Positions 22,943 to 31,150 of a stretch of DNA of 36,621 nucleotides are shown one piece after another. A model generated the notes under the pieces. The model did not search any database, was not told the origin of the DNA, and worked only from the letters and a program-made list of their open reading frames with translations. The stretch is from JBAPRR01 sp049281195. Its GTDB lineage: Bacteria > Actinomycetota > Acidimicrobiia > Acidimicrobiales > CAVXTF01. The DNA lies in contig JBAPRR010000426.1 of NCBI GenBank assembly GCA_049281195.1, positions 1 to 36,621 on the forward strand, written 5' to 3'. Both the position numbers and the translations under genes were made by a program. The first letter of the stretch is position 1; the number at the start of each line of letters is the position of its first letter.

Positions 22943-24067
22943 ATGGAGTTCGGCATCTTCAACAGCATCTGCATGCCCCCGAAGATCCGCAAGGCGTATG
23001 GCGACCAAGCCGAGCACCGGCGGCTGCTCGACGAGATCGAGTACGTGAAAGCGGCAGATGCAGCCGGATTCAAATACGCGTGGGTGACCGAGCACCACTT
23101 TCTCGAGGAGTACTCGCATCTGTCGGCGTCTGAGTCGTTCATCGGATTCGCGGCCGCCAAGACTTCCAACATTCACATCGGTTCGGGGATCTTCAACATC
23201 ACCCCGCCTGTGAACCACCCTGCGCGCATCGCGGAGCGCGTGGCGATGCTCGACCATTTGTCGGAGGGCCGGTTCGAGTTCGGTACGGGCCGCGGCTCGT
23301 CCACGACGGAGCAGAGGGGGTTCGGGATCGAAGACCCCGAGCTCACTCGCGAGATGGTCGCAGAGACCCTTCCCGAGATCGTGAAGATGTGGCGCGACGA
23401 GGACTACTCCTACGACGGACGGTTCTTCTCCATGCCCGAGCGAAACGTCCTCCCTACGCCCTACACCAAGCCGCACCCGCCTCTCTGGGTCGCAGCGGGC
23501 AGTCCGTCGACGTTCGAGATGGCCGCACGTCAGGGACTCGGTGTCCTCTGTTTCGCGTTCGGCAAGCCCGAGCAGTTCGCTCCGCTCATCGAAAAGTACA
23601 AAAAGGACATTCAGAACGCCGAGCCGATCGGGGAGTACGTAAACAACAACATCATGGTCACGACCCAGATGCTGTGCCTGGAGGACGGCAACAAGGCTCG
23701 TGACGTGTTCGCCAACATGGACACCGGCTACTACGTGAGCCTGGTGTTCAGGTACCTCGATACGTTCCCGAGGCCTCCCGGTGTCCCGGTTTGGCCGGAC
23801 TTGATCCCCGATCAGACGCCCGAGCAGATCGAAAAGGCGATAACCAACGGTGACATTGCCGTCGGTGACCCGGACGAGGTCAAAAAGGCGATCCAACGTT
23901 TCGCCGACATCGGGGCGGACCAGTTGAGCTTCGGCATGCTGAGCTCGTCTATGACGGGCGAGGTCTGCAACGAAGCGATCGGGACGTTCGGGAAGCACGT
24001 CCTCCCACAGTTCGACAAGGACCCCGTCCACTCGACCACTCGGCAACGCCTGGAGCAGTGCGGCTGA
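22943..24067 (+). CDS. Luciferase-like flavin-dependent oxidoreductase
   Basis: 374-residue bacterial-luciferase-type TIM barrel. EFGIFNSICMPPKIR, then GFKYAWVTEHHFLEEYSHL (the His-His-Phe motif of LuxA-like proteins), RIAERVAMLDHLSEGRFEFG followed by GTGRGSSTTEQRGFG, and YTKPHPPLWVAAGSPSTFEM. This subgroup more often uses reduced FMN than F420, so it may be a monooxygenase, for instance on a ketone or alkane-like chain; the substrate is unknown. GAAGGAG precedes ATG 22943. Divergent placement from FadD17 with a KstR-like site between suggests a part in sterol use. Confidence 0.83.
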   Translation: MEFGIFNSICMPPKIRKAYGDQAEHRRLLDEIEYVKAADAAGFKYAWVTEHHFLEEYSHLSASESFIGFAAAKTSNIHIGSGIFNITPPVNHPARIAERVAMLDHLSEGRFEFGTGRGSSTTEQRGFGIEDPELTREMVAETLPEIVKMWRDEDYSYDGRFFSMPERNVLPTPYTKPHPPLWVAAGSPSTFEMAARQGLGVLCFAFGKPEQFAPLIEKYKKDIQNAEPIGEYVNNNIMVTTQMLCLEDGNKARDVFANMDTGYYVSLVFRYLDTFPRPPGVPVWPDLIPDQTPEQIEKAITNGDIAVGDPDEVKKAIQRFADIGADQLSFGMLSSSMTGEVCNEAIGTFGKHVLPQFDKDPVHSTTRQRLEQCG

Positions 24068-24080
24068 AAGAAGCTGCCGG

Positions 24081-24707
24081 TCAGACCTTCGTCCAGCACG
24101 AGATCAGCTCGTCTGTTGTCGTCAGGGTTGCGACGAAGGCCATCGTGTTCTTGAGAACAAGCCGGCCATAGTCAGCCGGCACTCCGCACACTGCGTCTGT
24201 AGGAAGCACGACGCGGTACCCGTAGTTGACGGCCTCGATCGCCAAGCCCGGTATGGCGATGTTCAAAGAGACGCCCGTCGGGATCACAGTCGTCACACCG
24301 AGTCCTCTGAGGGTTGCGTCGAGCGAGGTCCCACCGAAGGGCGACAGGCCGTGCCGACGGTTGCTTATGTAGTCGGTTGGTTCGGGACCGAGTTCCGAAA
24401 CGAGCTCTACGGCGCGTGTCCCCTCAACCAGATGGTCGGGGCGCCGGAGCATCGCAGTAATGATCGGAGCGTTGCGGGGAGTGCTCGCACCGTCTGGCCG
24501 GAAGCTTGCGGTGCAGTGCACGATCGACACACCGGCAGATCTCGCTTCACCGACCAGTCTTGCGATCGTCGGAATGAGGTTCGCCTCCGTTGCCTCTTTG
24601 GCCAGGTCGGACATGGTCGACAGATCGCCGATCACTCCGCGCTGGACCTCCATGGTCAGCACGGCCGTGTGGCGGGGTGTGACGAAGCGCGACAAGTCGA
24701 CAGCCAC
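24081..24707 (-). CDS. Isochorismatase-fold protein lacking the usual catalytic residues
   Basis: 208 residues of the isochorismatase-like (cysteine hydrolase) fold: TAVLTMEVQRGVIGD at strand 1, SVIVHC-like GVSIVHCTASFRPDG, LSPFGGTSLDATLRGLG, and TVIPTGVSLNIAIPGLAIEA. In active members strand 1 ends in Asp, a Lys lies ahead of the SPF-type segment and a Cys follows the GV-T-N motif. Here these positions read Glu (MEVQ), Arg/His (RRHGLSPF) and Ala (SLNIAIP). It may be inactive, bind a ligand only, or use other residues. GTG 24707 follows GGAGGAG; the longer frame starts at TTG 24722. It lies 39 bases downstream of fadD19 and is probably co-transcribed with it. Confidence 0.75.
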   Translation of the reverse strand: MAVDLSRFVTPRHTAVLTMEVQRGVIGDLSTMSDLAKEATEANLIPTIARLVGEARSAGVSIVHCTASFRPDGASTPRNAPIITAMLRRPDHLVEGTRAVELVSELGPEPTDYISNRRHGLSPFGGTSLDATLRGLGVTTVIPTGVSLNIAIPGLAIEAVNYGYRVVLPTDAVCGVPADYGRLVLKNTMAFVATLTTTDELISCWTKV

Positions 24708-24746
24708 GGTGATCTCCTCCAACTTTGGGCTCGGTCGCCCGAGCCG

Positions 24747-26369
24747 CTATTGAGTGGCCCGCGAGCGCGTGATCACATCAGCGGCCCAGCGGTAGTCGGG
24801 CTTACCGCTCGGTGCCCGCTCGATCTTGTCGACGACGTGTAGCTCGCGGGGGATCTTGTAACCCGCCACGTGCTTACGGGAGAGCTCCTGGATGTCTTCG
24901 AGGGACGGCGCTTCGTGGCCCGGCCTCGGCTCGATGATCGCGGCGACCCGCTGTCCCCACCGCTCGTCCGGTGCCCCCACGACGAGGGCGTCCATCAGAT
25001 CGGGGTGCGACCTCACGACCGCTTCGACCTCTTCGGGGAAGATCTTCTCTCCACCCGAGTTGATGCAGATCGAGCCGCGGCCCAACAAAGTGACCGAACC
25101 GTCAGCCTCAACCGTGGCGAAATCTCCCGGCATCACATGGCGTACGCCGTCGACGGTGATGAAGACTTCAGCCGTTTTGACCGGATCGTTGTAATAGCCG
25201 ACGGGGATGTCGCCCGACCGGGCGATCTTCCCGATGACCCCGGAGCCCGGCTTGACCGGTTCGAAGTTCTCGTCGAGGACGACGGTGTTGCCGAGCGATA
25301 TCACGGTGGGCCCGCTCTTCATCGAAGTGGCTCCGCTCTTGATCATGCTCAAGCCGTTGTTCCCGCCTTCTGACGACCCGACCGCATCGGTCATGACGAG
25401 GTTCGGGAACATTTCGAAGAACTCGTCTTTCACAGATGGAGAAAACAGCGCGGCGGTCGAGGTGAGCCCGAACAGCGTCGACAGGTCATATCGATCGCGC
25501 GCCTCGGCGAGGGCTTCGATGAGCGGCCTTCCCATGGCGTCTCCGGTGATCATCACCATGTTCACCTTTTCGGCGTCGACCAATCGCCACACCTCGTGCG
25601 GCTCGAAACGAGGGACCAGCACGATCTTGTTGCCGGTGAAGCTCTGGCCCATCACACCCCACTGGGTGGCTCCGTGCATCAACGGTGCGACAGGAAGGAA
25701 AGTGATCTGGCCTCCCATGGCGAGGCCTTTTTCAACCATCTCCTCTGGTCGTTCGGCTCGGTGGCCGGACAGGGCGTCGATCCCGCCGCCGAGCGCGTAG
25801 AAAACGTTCCTGTGCGGCCAGACGACCCCTTTCGGCATTCCGGTCGTCCCGCCGGTGTAGAGGATGTAGGTGTCGTCCCCCGACCTCGGGCCGAAGTCGC
25901 GCTCGGGACTCTGAGCGGCGAGCACCTGCTCATATGAGGCTGTATCACTGCTCGGGTCTTCGAGATCTGAACCGTCTTCGACGACGATCAGGTGCCGGAG
26001 CATGGGAAGGTCCGCGAGCAGGCTCCTCACGTTGTCGGCATAGCTGCGCTGCAGAACCAGGGCCTTGAGGTCCGCGTTGTTGAACAGGTACCGCAACTCG
26101 TCTTCGACGTAGCGGTAGTTGATGTTCACCCAGACAGCCCTGAGCTTGAACGTCGCCCATGCCGTCTCCACCCATTGGGCGGAATTGAGCGAGTAAATCC
26201 CGACGTGGTCTCCGGGGCCTACGCCCTCAGAAGCGAGATGGTGGGCGAGACGGTTGGCTCGGGCCTCCATCTCGGCGTAGGTCCGACGATCGGTACCGGC
26301 AACGAGGTACTCCCGTTCCCCGAAGGCATCGGCGGCCGCCTCGAACAGGTCGGCGAGGTTGAACTCCAC
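24747..26369 (-). CDS. fadD19: FadD19-like steroid side-chain acyl-CoA ligase
   Basis: 540-residue AMP-forming ligase. From memory it follows mycobacterial FadD19 almost throughout: NRLAHHLASEGVGPGDHVG, NYRYVEDELRYLF, ILYTGGTTGMPKGVVWPHR (phosphate loop), PLMHGATQWG, MITGDAMGRPLIEAL, DAVGSSEGGNNG, PGDFATVEADGSVTLLGRGS, INSGGEKIFPEEVE and SGKPDYRWA with the catalytic Lys. FadD19 activates the C26 acid of the cholesterol side chain, the product of CYP125-type oxidation, before beta-oxidation. No Shine-Dalgarno precedes GTG 26369; TACTTT ends seven bases ahead, so the message may be leaderless. A KstR-like site stands 12-25 bases upstream of the start. Confidence 0.89.
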   Translation of the reverse strand: MEFNLADLFEAAADAFGEREYLVAGTDRRTYAEMEARANRLAHHLASEGVGPGDHVGIYSLNSAQWVETAWATFKLRAVWVNINYRYVEDELRYLFNNADLKALVLQRSYADNVRSLLADLPMLRHLIVVEDGSDLEDPSSDTASYEQVLAAQSPERDFGPRSGDDTYILYTGGTTGMPKGVVWPHRNVFYALGGGIDALSGHRAERPEEMVEKGLAMGGQITFLPVAPLMHGATQWGVMGQSFTGNKIVLVPRFEPHEVWRLVDAEKVNMVMITGDAMGRPLIEALAEARDRYDLSTLFGLTSTAALFSPSVKDEFFEMFPNLVMTDAVGSSEGGNNGLSMIKSGATSMKSGPTVISLGNTVVLDENFEPVKPGSGVIGKIARSGDIPVGYYNDPVKTAEVFITVDGVRHVMPGDFATVEADGSVTLLGRGSICINSGGEKIFPEEVEAVVRSHPDLMDALVVGAPDERWGQRVAAIIEPRPGHEAPSLEDIQELSRKHVAGYKIPRELHVVDKIERAPSGKPDYRWAADVITRSRATQ

Positions 26370-26380
26370 TAGCGAGAAAG

Positions 26381-26394
26381 TAGAACAGGTTTCT
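26381..26394. promoter_or_regulatory. KstR-like operator D
   Basis: TAGAACAGGTTTCT, the same AAC-NN-GTT core with AGAA and TTTCT outer arms. It partly covers the probable -10 element (TACTTT, minus strand, 26377-26382) of the fadD19 gene, an ideal position for repression. Confidence 0.6.
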
Positions 26395-26466
26395 GTCTTG
26401 CCGACAAGTGCGGCCGATGGCCTCCGGGCCGCCCCCAGAGCGTCCCGAGCAGCGCTAAGTACCTGC

Positions 26467-28398
26467 TCAGGCCATGTGGAGGCGAGACTGTTCCGTCGTC
26501 ATCGCAGTGGTCACGGAACGGGCGACCCCTGCGGCGTCGAGTCCGAGCTTGGCGAGGATGACGTCGGGCTTTCCCTGAGGGATGTAGTCGAGTGGAAGAC
26601 CGAGCATGCGCACAGGCGGTAGTGGTCTGTCCAGCTCGGGCATGGACCGCATTGCGTCCACGACGAAGGTCCCGGCGCCTCCGACGCGTATGCCGTCTTC
26701 GACGGTTACGACCAGTGAGTGGGCGACTGCATCAGCCAGCATGTGGGCATCGGGCGGGGATATCACCCTGGCGTCCCAGACCGTGGCGTCTACCCCTTCT
26801 GTAGCCAGGATCTTCGCCGCGTTCTCAGCAACCTCGACCATCTTGCCGACGGCAAGGATGCACACGGACCCGTCCCCGTGGTGAACAAGCCGCGCAGACA
26901 TGCCGCTTCCAACCGCACCGCGTTCAGCGTGACGGGCGGGGGTCTTCGGAACCCGGATGGCCGAAGGACCCTCGAGCGACAGCGCCTGCTCGAGCATGAG
27001 CGGAACCTCTTCAGCAGAAGAGGGGGCGAACACGGTCATGCCAGGGATGGAAAGGGTGAGTGCGAGGTCGAGAACTCCGTGATGGCTCGGGCCGTCGTCG
27101 CCCGTTATCCCGGCGCGGTCGAGGAAGAAGACCACGGGCAGACGGTGTAGGCCGACATCCAGGTTGGCTTGATCGAATGCTCTGGTGAAGAAGGTCGAGT
27201 AAACGGCCACGACCGGGCGCAGTCCCGCCATGGCCATTCCTGCCGCCGCGGTCACGGCGTGCTGTTCGGCGATACCGACATCCAAAAAGCGATCCGGATA
27301 GCGCGCCTGAAACGGGAGGAGACCGGTCGGCCCGGCCATTGCCGCCGTTATCGCGAAGACGTCTTTTCTACGCTTGGCGATGTCGAGCATCGAACGGGTG
27401 AACGCATCGGAGTAGGACAGGGGTGCGACAACACCAGCTTCTTGAATCTCCTGACCAGATCCATTTCCGTTCGTGACAGGAGGGGCTGAGGCTGGCACCT
27501 TGAAATCGTGAAGGTTCTGGACCTCGTCGTCTTCTGCAGGTGGGTAGCCCCGACCTTTCTGGGTGAGGACGTGTAGCAGGATCGGTCCGTCCCATTCAGC
27601 CGCCCTGGCCAGGTCGGCTTCGAGCCTGAGCACGTCATGACCGTCCACGGGACCCACGTATCGGATGCCCAGAGCTTCGAAGAATCGGTGAGGAGTCACG
27701 ACCTCGCGAAGTGCGACGGTAAGCCCGTGTGCTCCCGAGTATGCGAGGGCGCCAAGTGCGGGGATCTCGCGTAGAACCTTCCTGAGGCGTTCGCGAGCAT
27801 GGATGTAAGAAGGGCTCAACCGGAGATTGGTCAGGCCGGTGGCGAGCTTGGAGACGGTCGGCGAGTACGAGCGGCCATTGTCGTTCAAGATGATCACGAC
27901 CCGGCTTCCGGCGTGACCGAGGTTGTTGAGCGCCTCGTAGGCCATTCCGCCGGTCAATGAGCCGTCACCGAGGACGGCTACGACATGCCGGTGGTCTTCG
28001 CCTTGCAGCTGCAGTGCTGTCGACAGCCCGTGAGCGTAGGAGAGGGCCGTTGACGCGTGGCTGTTCTCGATCCAGTCGTGCTCCGATTCGCGCCGCGACG
28101 GGTAGCCCGACAGACCGTCTTGTTGGCGGAGGTTCACGAAGTCGTCGCGGCGGCCCGTCAACAGCTTGTGGATGTAAGCCTGGTGGCCGGTATCCCAAAG
28201 GATGATGTCGCGGGGGGAATCGAAAACCCGGTGAAGAGCGAGCGTCAACTCGACGACTCCGAGGTTGGAGCCGAGGTGCCCTCCAGTCTTAGTGACCGCA
28301 CCAACTATGAACTCCCGTATCTCTTCGGCCAGTGCCGTGAGCTGTTCGGCATCCAGCCTTCGGAGGTCCCGGGGTTCGTTGATTTGGTCTAGGAGCAT
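26467..28398 (-). CDS. dxs: 1-deoxy-D-xylulose-5-phosphate synthase
   Basis: 643 residues, the usual length. It condenses pyruvate and glyceraldehyde 3-phosphate, the first step of the MEP isoprenoid pathway, with thiamine diphosphate. Visible motifs: TGGHLGSNLGVVELTLALH, LWDTGHQAYIHKLLTGR, the diphosphate/Mg site GDGSLTGGMAYEALNNLG with NDN further on, and in the second domain DVGIAEQHAVTAAAGMA and FLDRAGITGDDGPSHHGV. The C-terminal transketolase domain is complete. It follows the MFS gene on the same strand after 100 bases that contain an AT-rich palindrome. A housekeeping gene; its position beside fadD19 need not imply joint regulation. Confidence 0.96.
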   Translation of the reverse strand: MLLDQINEPRDLRRLDAEQLTALAEEIREFIVGAVTKTGGHLGSNLGVVELTLALHRVFDSPRDIILWDTGHQAYIHKLLTGRRDDFVNLRQQDGLSGYPSRRESEHDWIENSHASTALSYAHGLSTALQLQGEDHRHVVAVLGDGSLTGGMAYEALNNLGHAGSRVVIILNDNGRSYSPTVSKLATGLTNLRLSPSYIHARERLRKVLREIPALGALAYSGAHGLTVALREVVTPHRFFEALGIRYVGPVDGHDVLRLEADLARAAEWDGPILLHVLTQKGRGYPPAEDDEVQNLHDFKVPASAPPVTNGNGSGQEIQEAGVVAPLSYSDAFTRSMLDIAKRRKDVFAITAAMAGPTGLLPFQARYPDRFLDVGIAEQHAVTAAAGMAMAGLRPVVAVYSTFFTRAFDQANLDVGLHRLPVVFFLDRAGITGDDGPSHHGVLDLALTLSIPGMTVFAPSSAEEVPLMLEQALSLEGPSAIRVPKTPARHAERGAVGSGMSARLVHHGDGSVCILAVGKMVEVAENAAKILATEGVDATVWDARVISPPDAHMLADAVAHSLVVTVEDGIRVGGAGTFVVDAMRSMPELDRPLPPVRMLGLPLDYIPQGKPDVILAKLGLDAAGVARSVTTAMTTEQSRLHMA

Positions 28399-28434
28399 GT
28401 GGGGGTTCTGCGTCCTCTGTCTGGGGGCTTATCT

Positions 28435-28451
28435 GTTATTTGTGAAATAAC
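28435..28451. repeat. AT-rich perfect palindrome between the MFS gene and dxs
   Basis: GTTATTT-GTG-AAATAAC: seven paired bases each side of a three-base centre, conspicuous in GC-rich DNA. It lies about 37 bases upstream of dxs and could be an operator, or a terminator for the MFS gene. No regulator for it is in the window. Confidence 0.5.
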
Positions 28452-28498
28452 TCTGTTCCAGGGTCTTCAATCCTTGGAGGATCCTGGACCTCGCCACG

Positions 28499-29749
28499 CT
28501 ATCTCGCTGCCGCACGAGGTTGAATGCCAGCAAGGGTTGCACATGCGGCCGCCGAGAGCCCAGCCAGAAGAAGTAGCCCTGCTCTGAGCCCGGCGTGGTC
28601 GGAGACCGTGCCCACGACGGCCGGGCCCAATAGCCATCCGAAATATCCGGCGGCGGTGAACCCACCTACGAGGGCCGTTGTTCTCACATGGTGATCCGCC
28701 GAGCCTGCATCCGAGATCGAAGCGAGCCGAGCCATTGTGAGCGGCCAGCACAGCGATATGCCCCCAGCCGCCACGGCCAGCGCGCAGGCAGCCAGAGCGG
28801 CATTTGAACTGATCGCCTCGGCCGCCAGCCCGACGGCCGCAAGCCCGGACCCGAGCACAAGGCCGTGCCTGTGGCCGAGCCTGCTCAAAAGGGGTGCGCC
28901 CGTTGCTCTGGTCATGGCCGCGATCAGCTGACCGACCGCATATGCGCCGGCACCCAAAAGCACTCCTGTCGCCAGCCGGGTCCGTAGGTAAAGAACGCCC
29001 CAAGTGTCGATCCCACCCTCGACGACTGCAGTGACCGCGAACGTGGCCGCCAGAACGACGAGTCCTTCCTTGCCGATGGCGGCGAAGGAGTGGAGCATCG
29101 ATCCCTCCTTCGGCCCCACAGACGGTGTGAGGGGCGGTTCCGCGAGACTCGGCTCGTGGCCGGTGGTCAATTCTGCTCGCTCGTCCTCACTCTTGATTCG
29201 TTCCTTTTCGGTGGACCGTTGCCACGCGAATGCGACGACAGCAAGAGCGAGCGCACCGACTCCCACGACCAGCCAGGTCCACCTCCAGGAGAACTTGCCG
29301 GCAACGAATCCGGCAACGAGTCCCGCACCCAGAAGAGTCCCGGCATTGAACAGGGAGTGAAACCGGACCATCCCGCCCGGCTCGCCACCGAGCGAGATGG
29401 TGGCGACGGTGTTCATGGCCATGTCGACCAGACCGGCACATGCGATCGTGAGAGCGAAGATCGCCACGAACGCGGTCCTTCCGGGGACGAGGGCCGCCGC
29501 GGTCGCACACACCCCCCAGGGCAACAGGAGCGCAGGGAGCATGCGCCCGGCCCCGATCCGTGCCATCGGGCCTCCTGCGCCGGCGGCTACGAGGCCTCCA
29601 ACGGCGATAGAAGCCGACAAAAGAATGCCGATTCCGGCATTGGACAAGCCGGTGAACCGCTCGATGTCTGTCGTCGATACCGCCCAGCTGCCCCAGAACA
29701 CTCCGAAACAACAGAAGCCCCCCGCCGCCAACAGCAGGGGTCGATTCAC
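28499..29749 (-). CDS. Major facilitator superfamily transporter
   Basis: 416 residues with about 12 hydrophobic segments in two six-helix halves, separated by a charged loop near residues 185-225 (STEKERIKSEDERAELTTGH). The first half begins LLLAAGGFCCFGVFWGSWAV; GPMARIGAGRMLPALLL is the position of the loop 2-3 motif A, here weakly conserved. It resembles small Fucose-permease-type or YfcJ-like MFS proteins more than multidrug exporters, but the substrate cannot be named. The start is GTG 29749, 75 bases from the divergent AIM24-family gene. Confidence 0.83.
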   Translation of the reverse strand: MNRPLLLAAGGFCCFGVFWGSWAVSTTDIERFTGLSNAGIGILLSASIAVGGLVAAGAGGPMARIGAGRMLPALLLPWGVCATAAALVPGRTAFVAIFALTIACAGLVDMAMNTVATISLGGEPGGMVRFHSLFNAGTLLGAGLVAGFVAGKFSWRWTWLVVGVGALALAVVAFAWQRSTEKERIKSEDERAELTTGHEPSLAEPPLTPSVGPKEGSMLHSFAAIGKEGLVVLAATFAVTAVVEGGIDTWGVLYLRTRLATGVLLGAGAYAVGQLIAAMTRATGAPLLSRLGHRHGLVLGSGLAAVGLAAEAISSNAALAACALAVAAGGISLCWPLTMARLASISDAGSADHHVRTTALVGGFTAAGYFGWLLGPAVVGTVSDHAGLRAGLLLLAGLSAAACATLAGIQPRAAAR

Positions 29750-29824
29750 GCGAGCAGCCTGGCACGTGTTGAGGCAAACTCACCTCCTGACAGACGCGTG
29801 CCTTAAGCCGTAGAGGAGATCGCC

Positions 29825-30601
29825 ATGCAGGCTGAGATCAAGGGAACAACCATGCCGGTACTCGAGATGATGCTCGACCCGGGCGACGTGATCGTCACGG
29901 TCCACGGCGATCTGTCCTGGATGACCCCGAACGTTCAGATGTCCCAGACCACCCAGACAGGTGGACAGGGCGGCGGCGGTTTCATGGGTGCCATCAAGCG
30001 CATGGCCGGTGGCGGAAGCCTGTTCCTCACCCGTTACGAAGCGACCGGCGGGCAGGGCATGGTTGCGTTTGCGAGCAAGCTGCCCGGACGGATCTTCCCG
30101 GTCGAGGTAGCCCAAGGGAAGGGCTTTTTGGTCCACCGTCACGGATGGGTGTGCGGAACCCCCGGGGTCGGCGCCACCGTCGCCCTGCAGCAGTCGATCA
30201 GGGGAGCCATCTGGGGCGGTGAGGGATTCATCCTCCAAAAGCTCGAGGGCGAGGGGACTGCCTGGATCGAGCTTTCCGGTGAGATCTTCAACTACACCCT
30301 CGTCGAGGGACAGTCGATGCTCGTTCACCCCGGGCACGTGGGTCTCTTCGAAGACACAGTGCAGTTCTCGGTGATCCGAATGCAGGGAATCAGCAACTAC
30401 CTGTTCGGCGCAGACGGACACCACTTGGTGGTCATGACCGGTCCCGGCAACATCTGGCTCCAGAGCATGCCGATCCCGGTGCTCGCCGGTGCCCTGACCC
30501 CGTTCATGGCCCACGACGAAAAGCACGACGGGATGCGTGACGCGGTCGGCGGCGGCGCGGTCGGAGGAATCCTGGGCAACGTCCTCGGTCGCGGCGTCTA
30601 A
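29825..30601 (+). CDS. AIM24/TIGR00266-family protein
   Basis: 258 residues. The family (TerD-adjacent in many bacteria and related to the mitochondrial protein Aim24) folds as a beta-rich sandwich of unknown function. Recognisable segments are PVLEMMLDPGDVIVTVHGDL, GGGSLFLTRYEATGGQGMVA, SKLPGRIFPVEVAQGKGFLV and VEGQSMLVHPGHVGLFEDTV, followed by ITMTGPG-like VVMTGPGNIWLQSMPIPVLA. The C-terminus ends in a Gly-rich tail (GGGAVGGILGNVLGRG) that could insert in or lie on membranes. GAGGAG stands before the ATG. It converges with the thioesterase gene. Confidence 0.88.
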   Translation: MQAEIKGTTMPVLEMMLDPGDVIVTVHGDLSWMTPNVQMSQTTQTGGQGGGGFMGAIKRMAGGGSLFLTRYEATGGQGMVAFASKLPGRIFPVEVAQGKGFLVHRHGWVCGTPGVGATVALQQSIRGAIWGGEGFILQKLEGEGTAWIELSGEIFNYTLVEGQSMLVHPGHVGLFEDTVQFSVIRMQGISNYLFGADGHHLVVMTGPGNIWLQSMPIPVLAGALTPFMAHDEKHDGMRDAVGGGAVGGILGNVLGRGV

Positions 30602-30633
30602 CCGACCGGACCGGACCTGTGTCGCTCGAGTTC

Positions 30634-31011
30634 TCAGCGGGCCTTGTCCAAAAAGTCATCGACCGCCACGACCACTCTTGTTACCCGGCCGGCGCCGACC
30701 AGACCCGATGCGTCACTGGCGGAGACTGTGAACGTCAGTCTCTTGCCCTCGACGCGTTCGAGCACGGCTTCGGCCGTCACTTCTGACCCGGGCTTCACGG
30801 GTGCCAGATGATCGAATTGGACCCTGACCCCTACACTCGTCTTCGATGAGTCGAAGCTAGAAGCGACGGCTCGACACGCGGCTTCCTCGCACAGGGCGAT
30901 GAGCCGGGGGGTCGCTAGAACAGGCACAGTGCCCGAGCCCATCTTCTGGGCCGTGTCGGCCTCGCAGACGACAAGTGAGGCGACGCCGGTAAGACCGGGC
31001 TCGATGTGCAC
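30634..31011 (-). CDS. Hot-dog fold thioesterase, FlK-like
   Basis: 125 residues, a single hot-dog domain of the fluoroacetyl-CoA thioesterase-like family. TPRLIALCEEAACRAVAS carries the conserved Glu on the central helix, and GVRVQFDHLAPVKPGSEVTA the catalytic-side His; RLTFTVSASDASGLVGAGR completes the sheet. In the namesake enzyme Thr, Glu and His hydrolyse fluoroacetyl-CoA; most relatives cleave other short acyl-CoAs and the substrate here is unknown. GTG 31011 has no obvious ribosome-binding site. It is divergent from tldD across 139 bases containing a 23-base near-palindrome. Confidence 0.8.
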   Translation of the reverse strand: MHIEPGLTGVASLVVCEADTAQKMGSGTVPVLATPRLIALCEEAACRAVASSFDSSKTSVGVRVQFDHLAPVKPGSEVTAEAVLERVEGKRLTFTVSASDASGLVGAGRVTRVVVAVDDFLDKAR

Positions 31012-31048
31012 GCCGGTACCATAGGAGAGGGTCAGCCCGAGCGGCCAG

Positions 31049-31071
31049 CGTGCTCGTTACGAACAAGCACG
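31049..31071. promoter_or_regulatory. Near-perfect palindrome in the thioesterase/tldD divergent region
   Basis: CGTGCT-c-GTT-acg-AAC-a-AGCACG: nine of ten pairs match around a three-base centre. Its position 37 bases upstream of the thioesterase start and 80 upstream of tldD suits an operator. The cognate regulator is unknown. Confidence 0.45.
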
Positions 31072-31150
31072 ATCTAGCCGAAGCCCAGCCCGTTCACATA
31101 AACGGCGGGGCACGCTCGCGCTGACGGACCGATAGCTCGAAGGGAGCCGA

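Noticed and set aside
22829..24046. Continuous minus-strand frame extending the FadD17-like gene by 406 codons to a 944-residue protein
   Set aside because: The extension is exactly antisense to the well-conserved luciferase-like gene, has no recognisable protein features, and the ligase family starts at ATG 22828 with its own ribosome-binding site.
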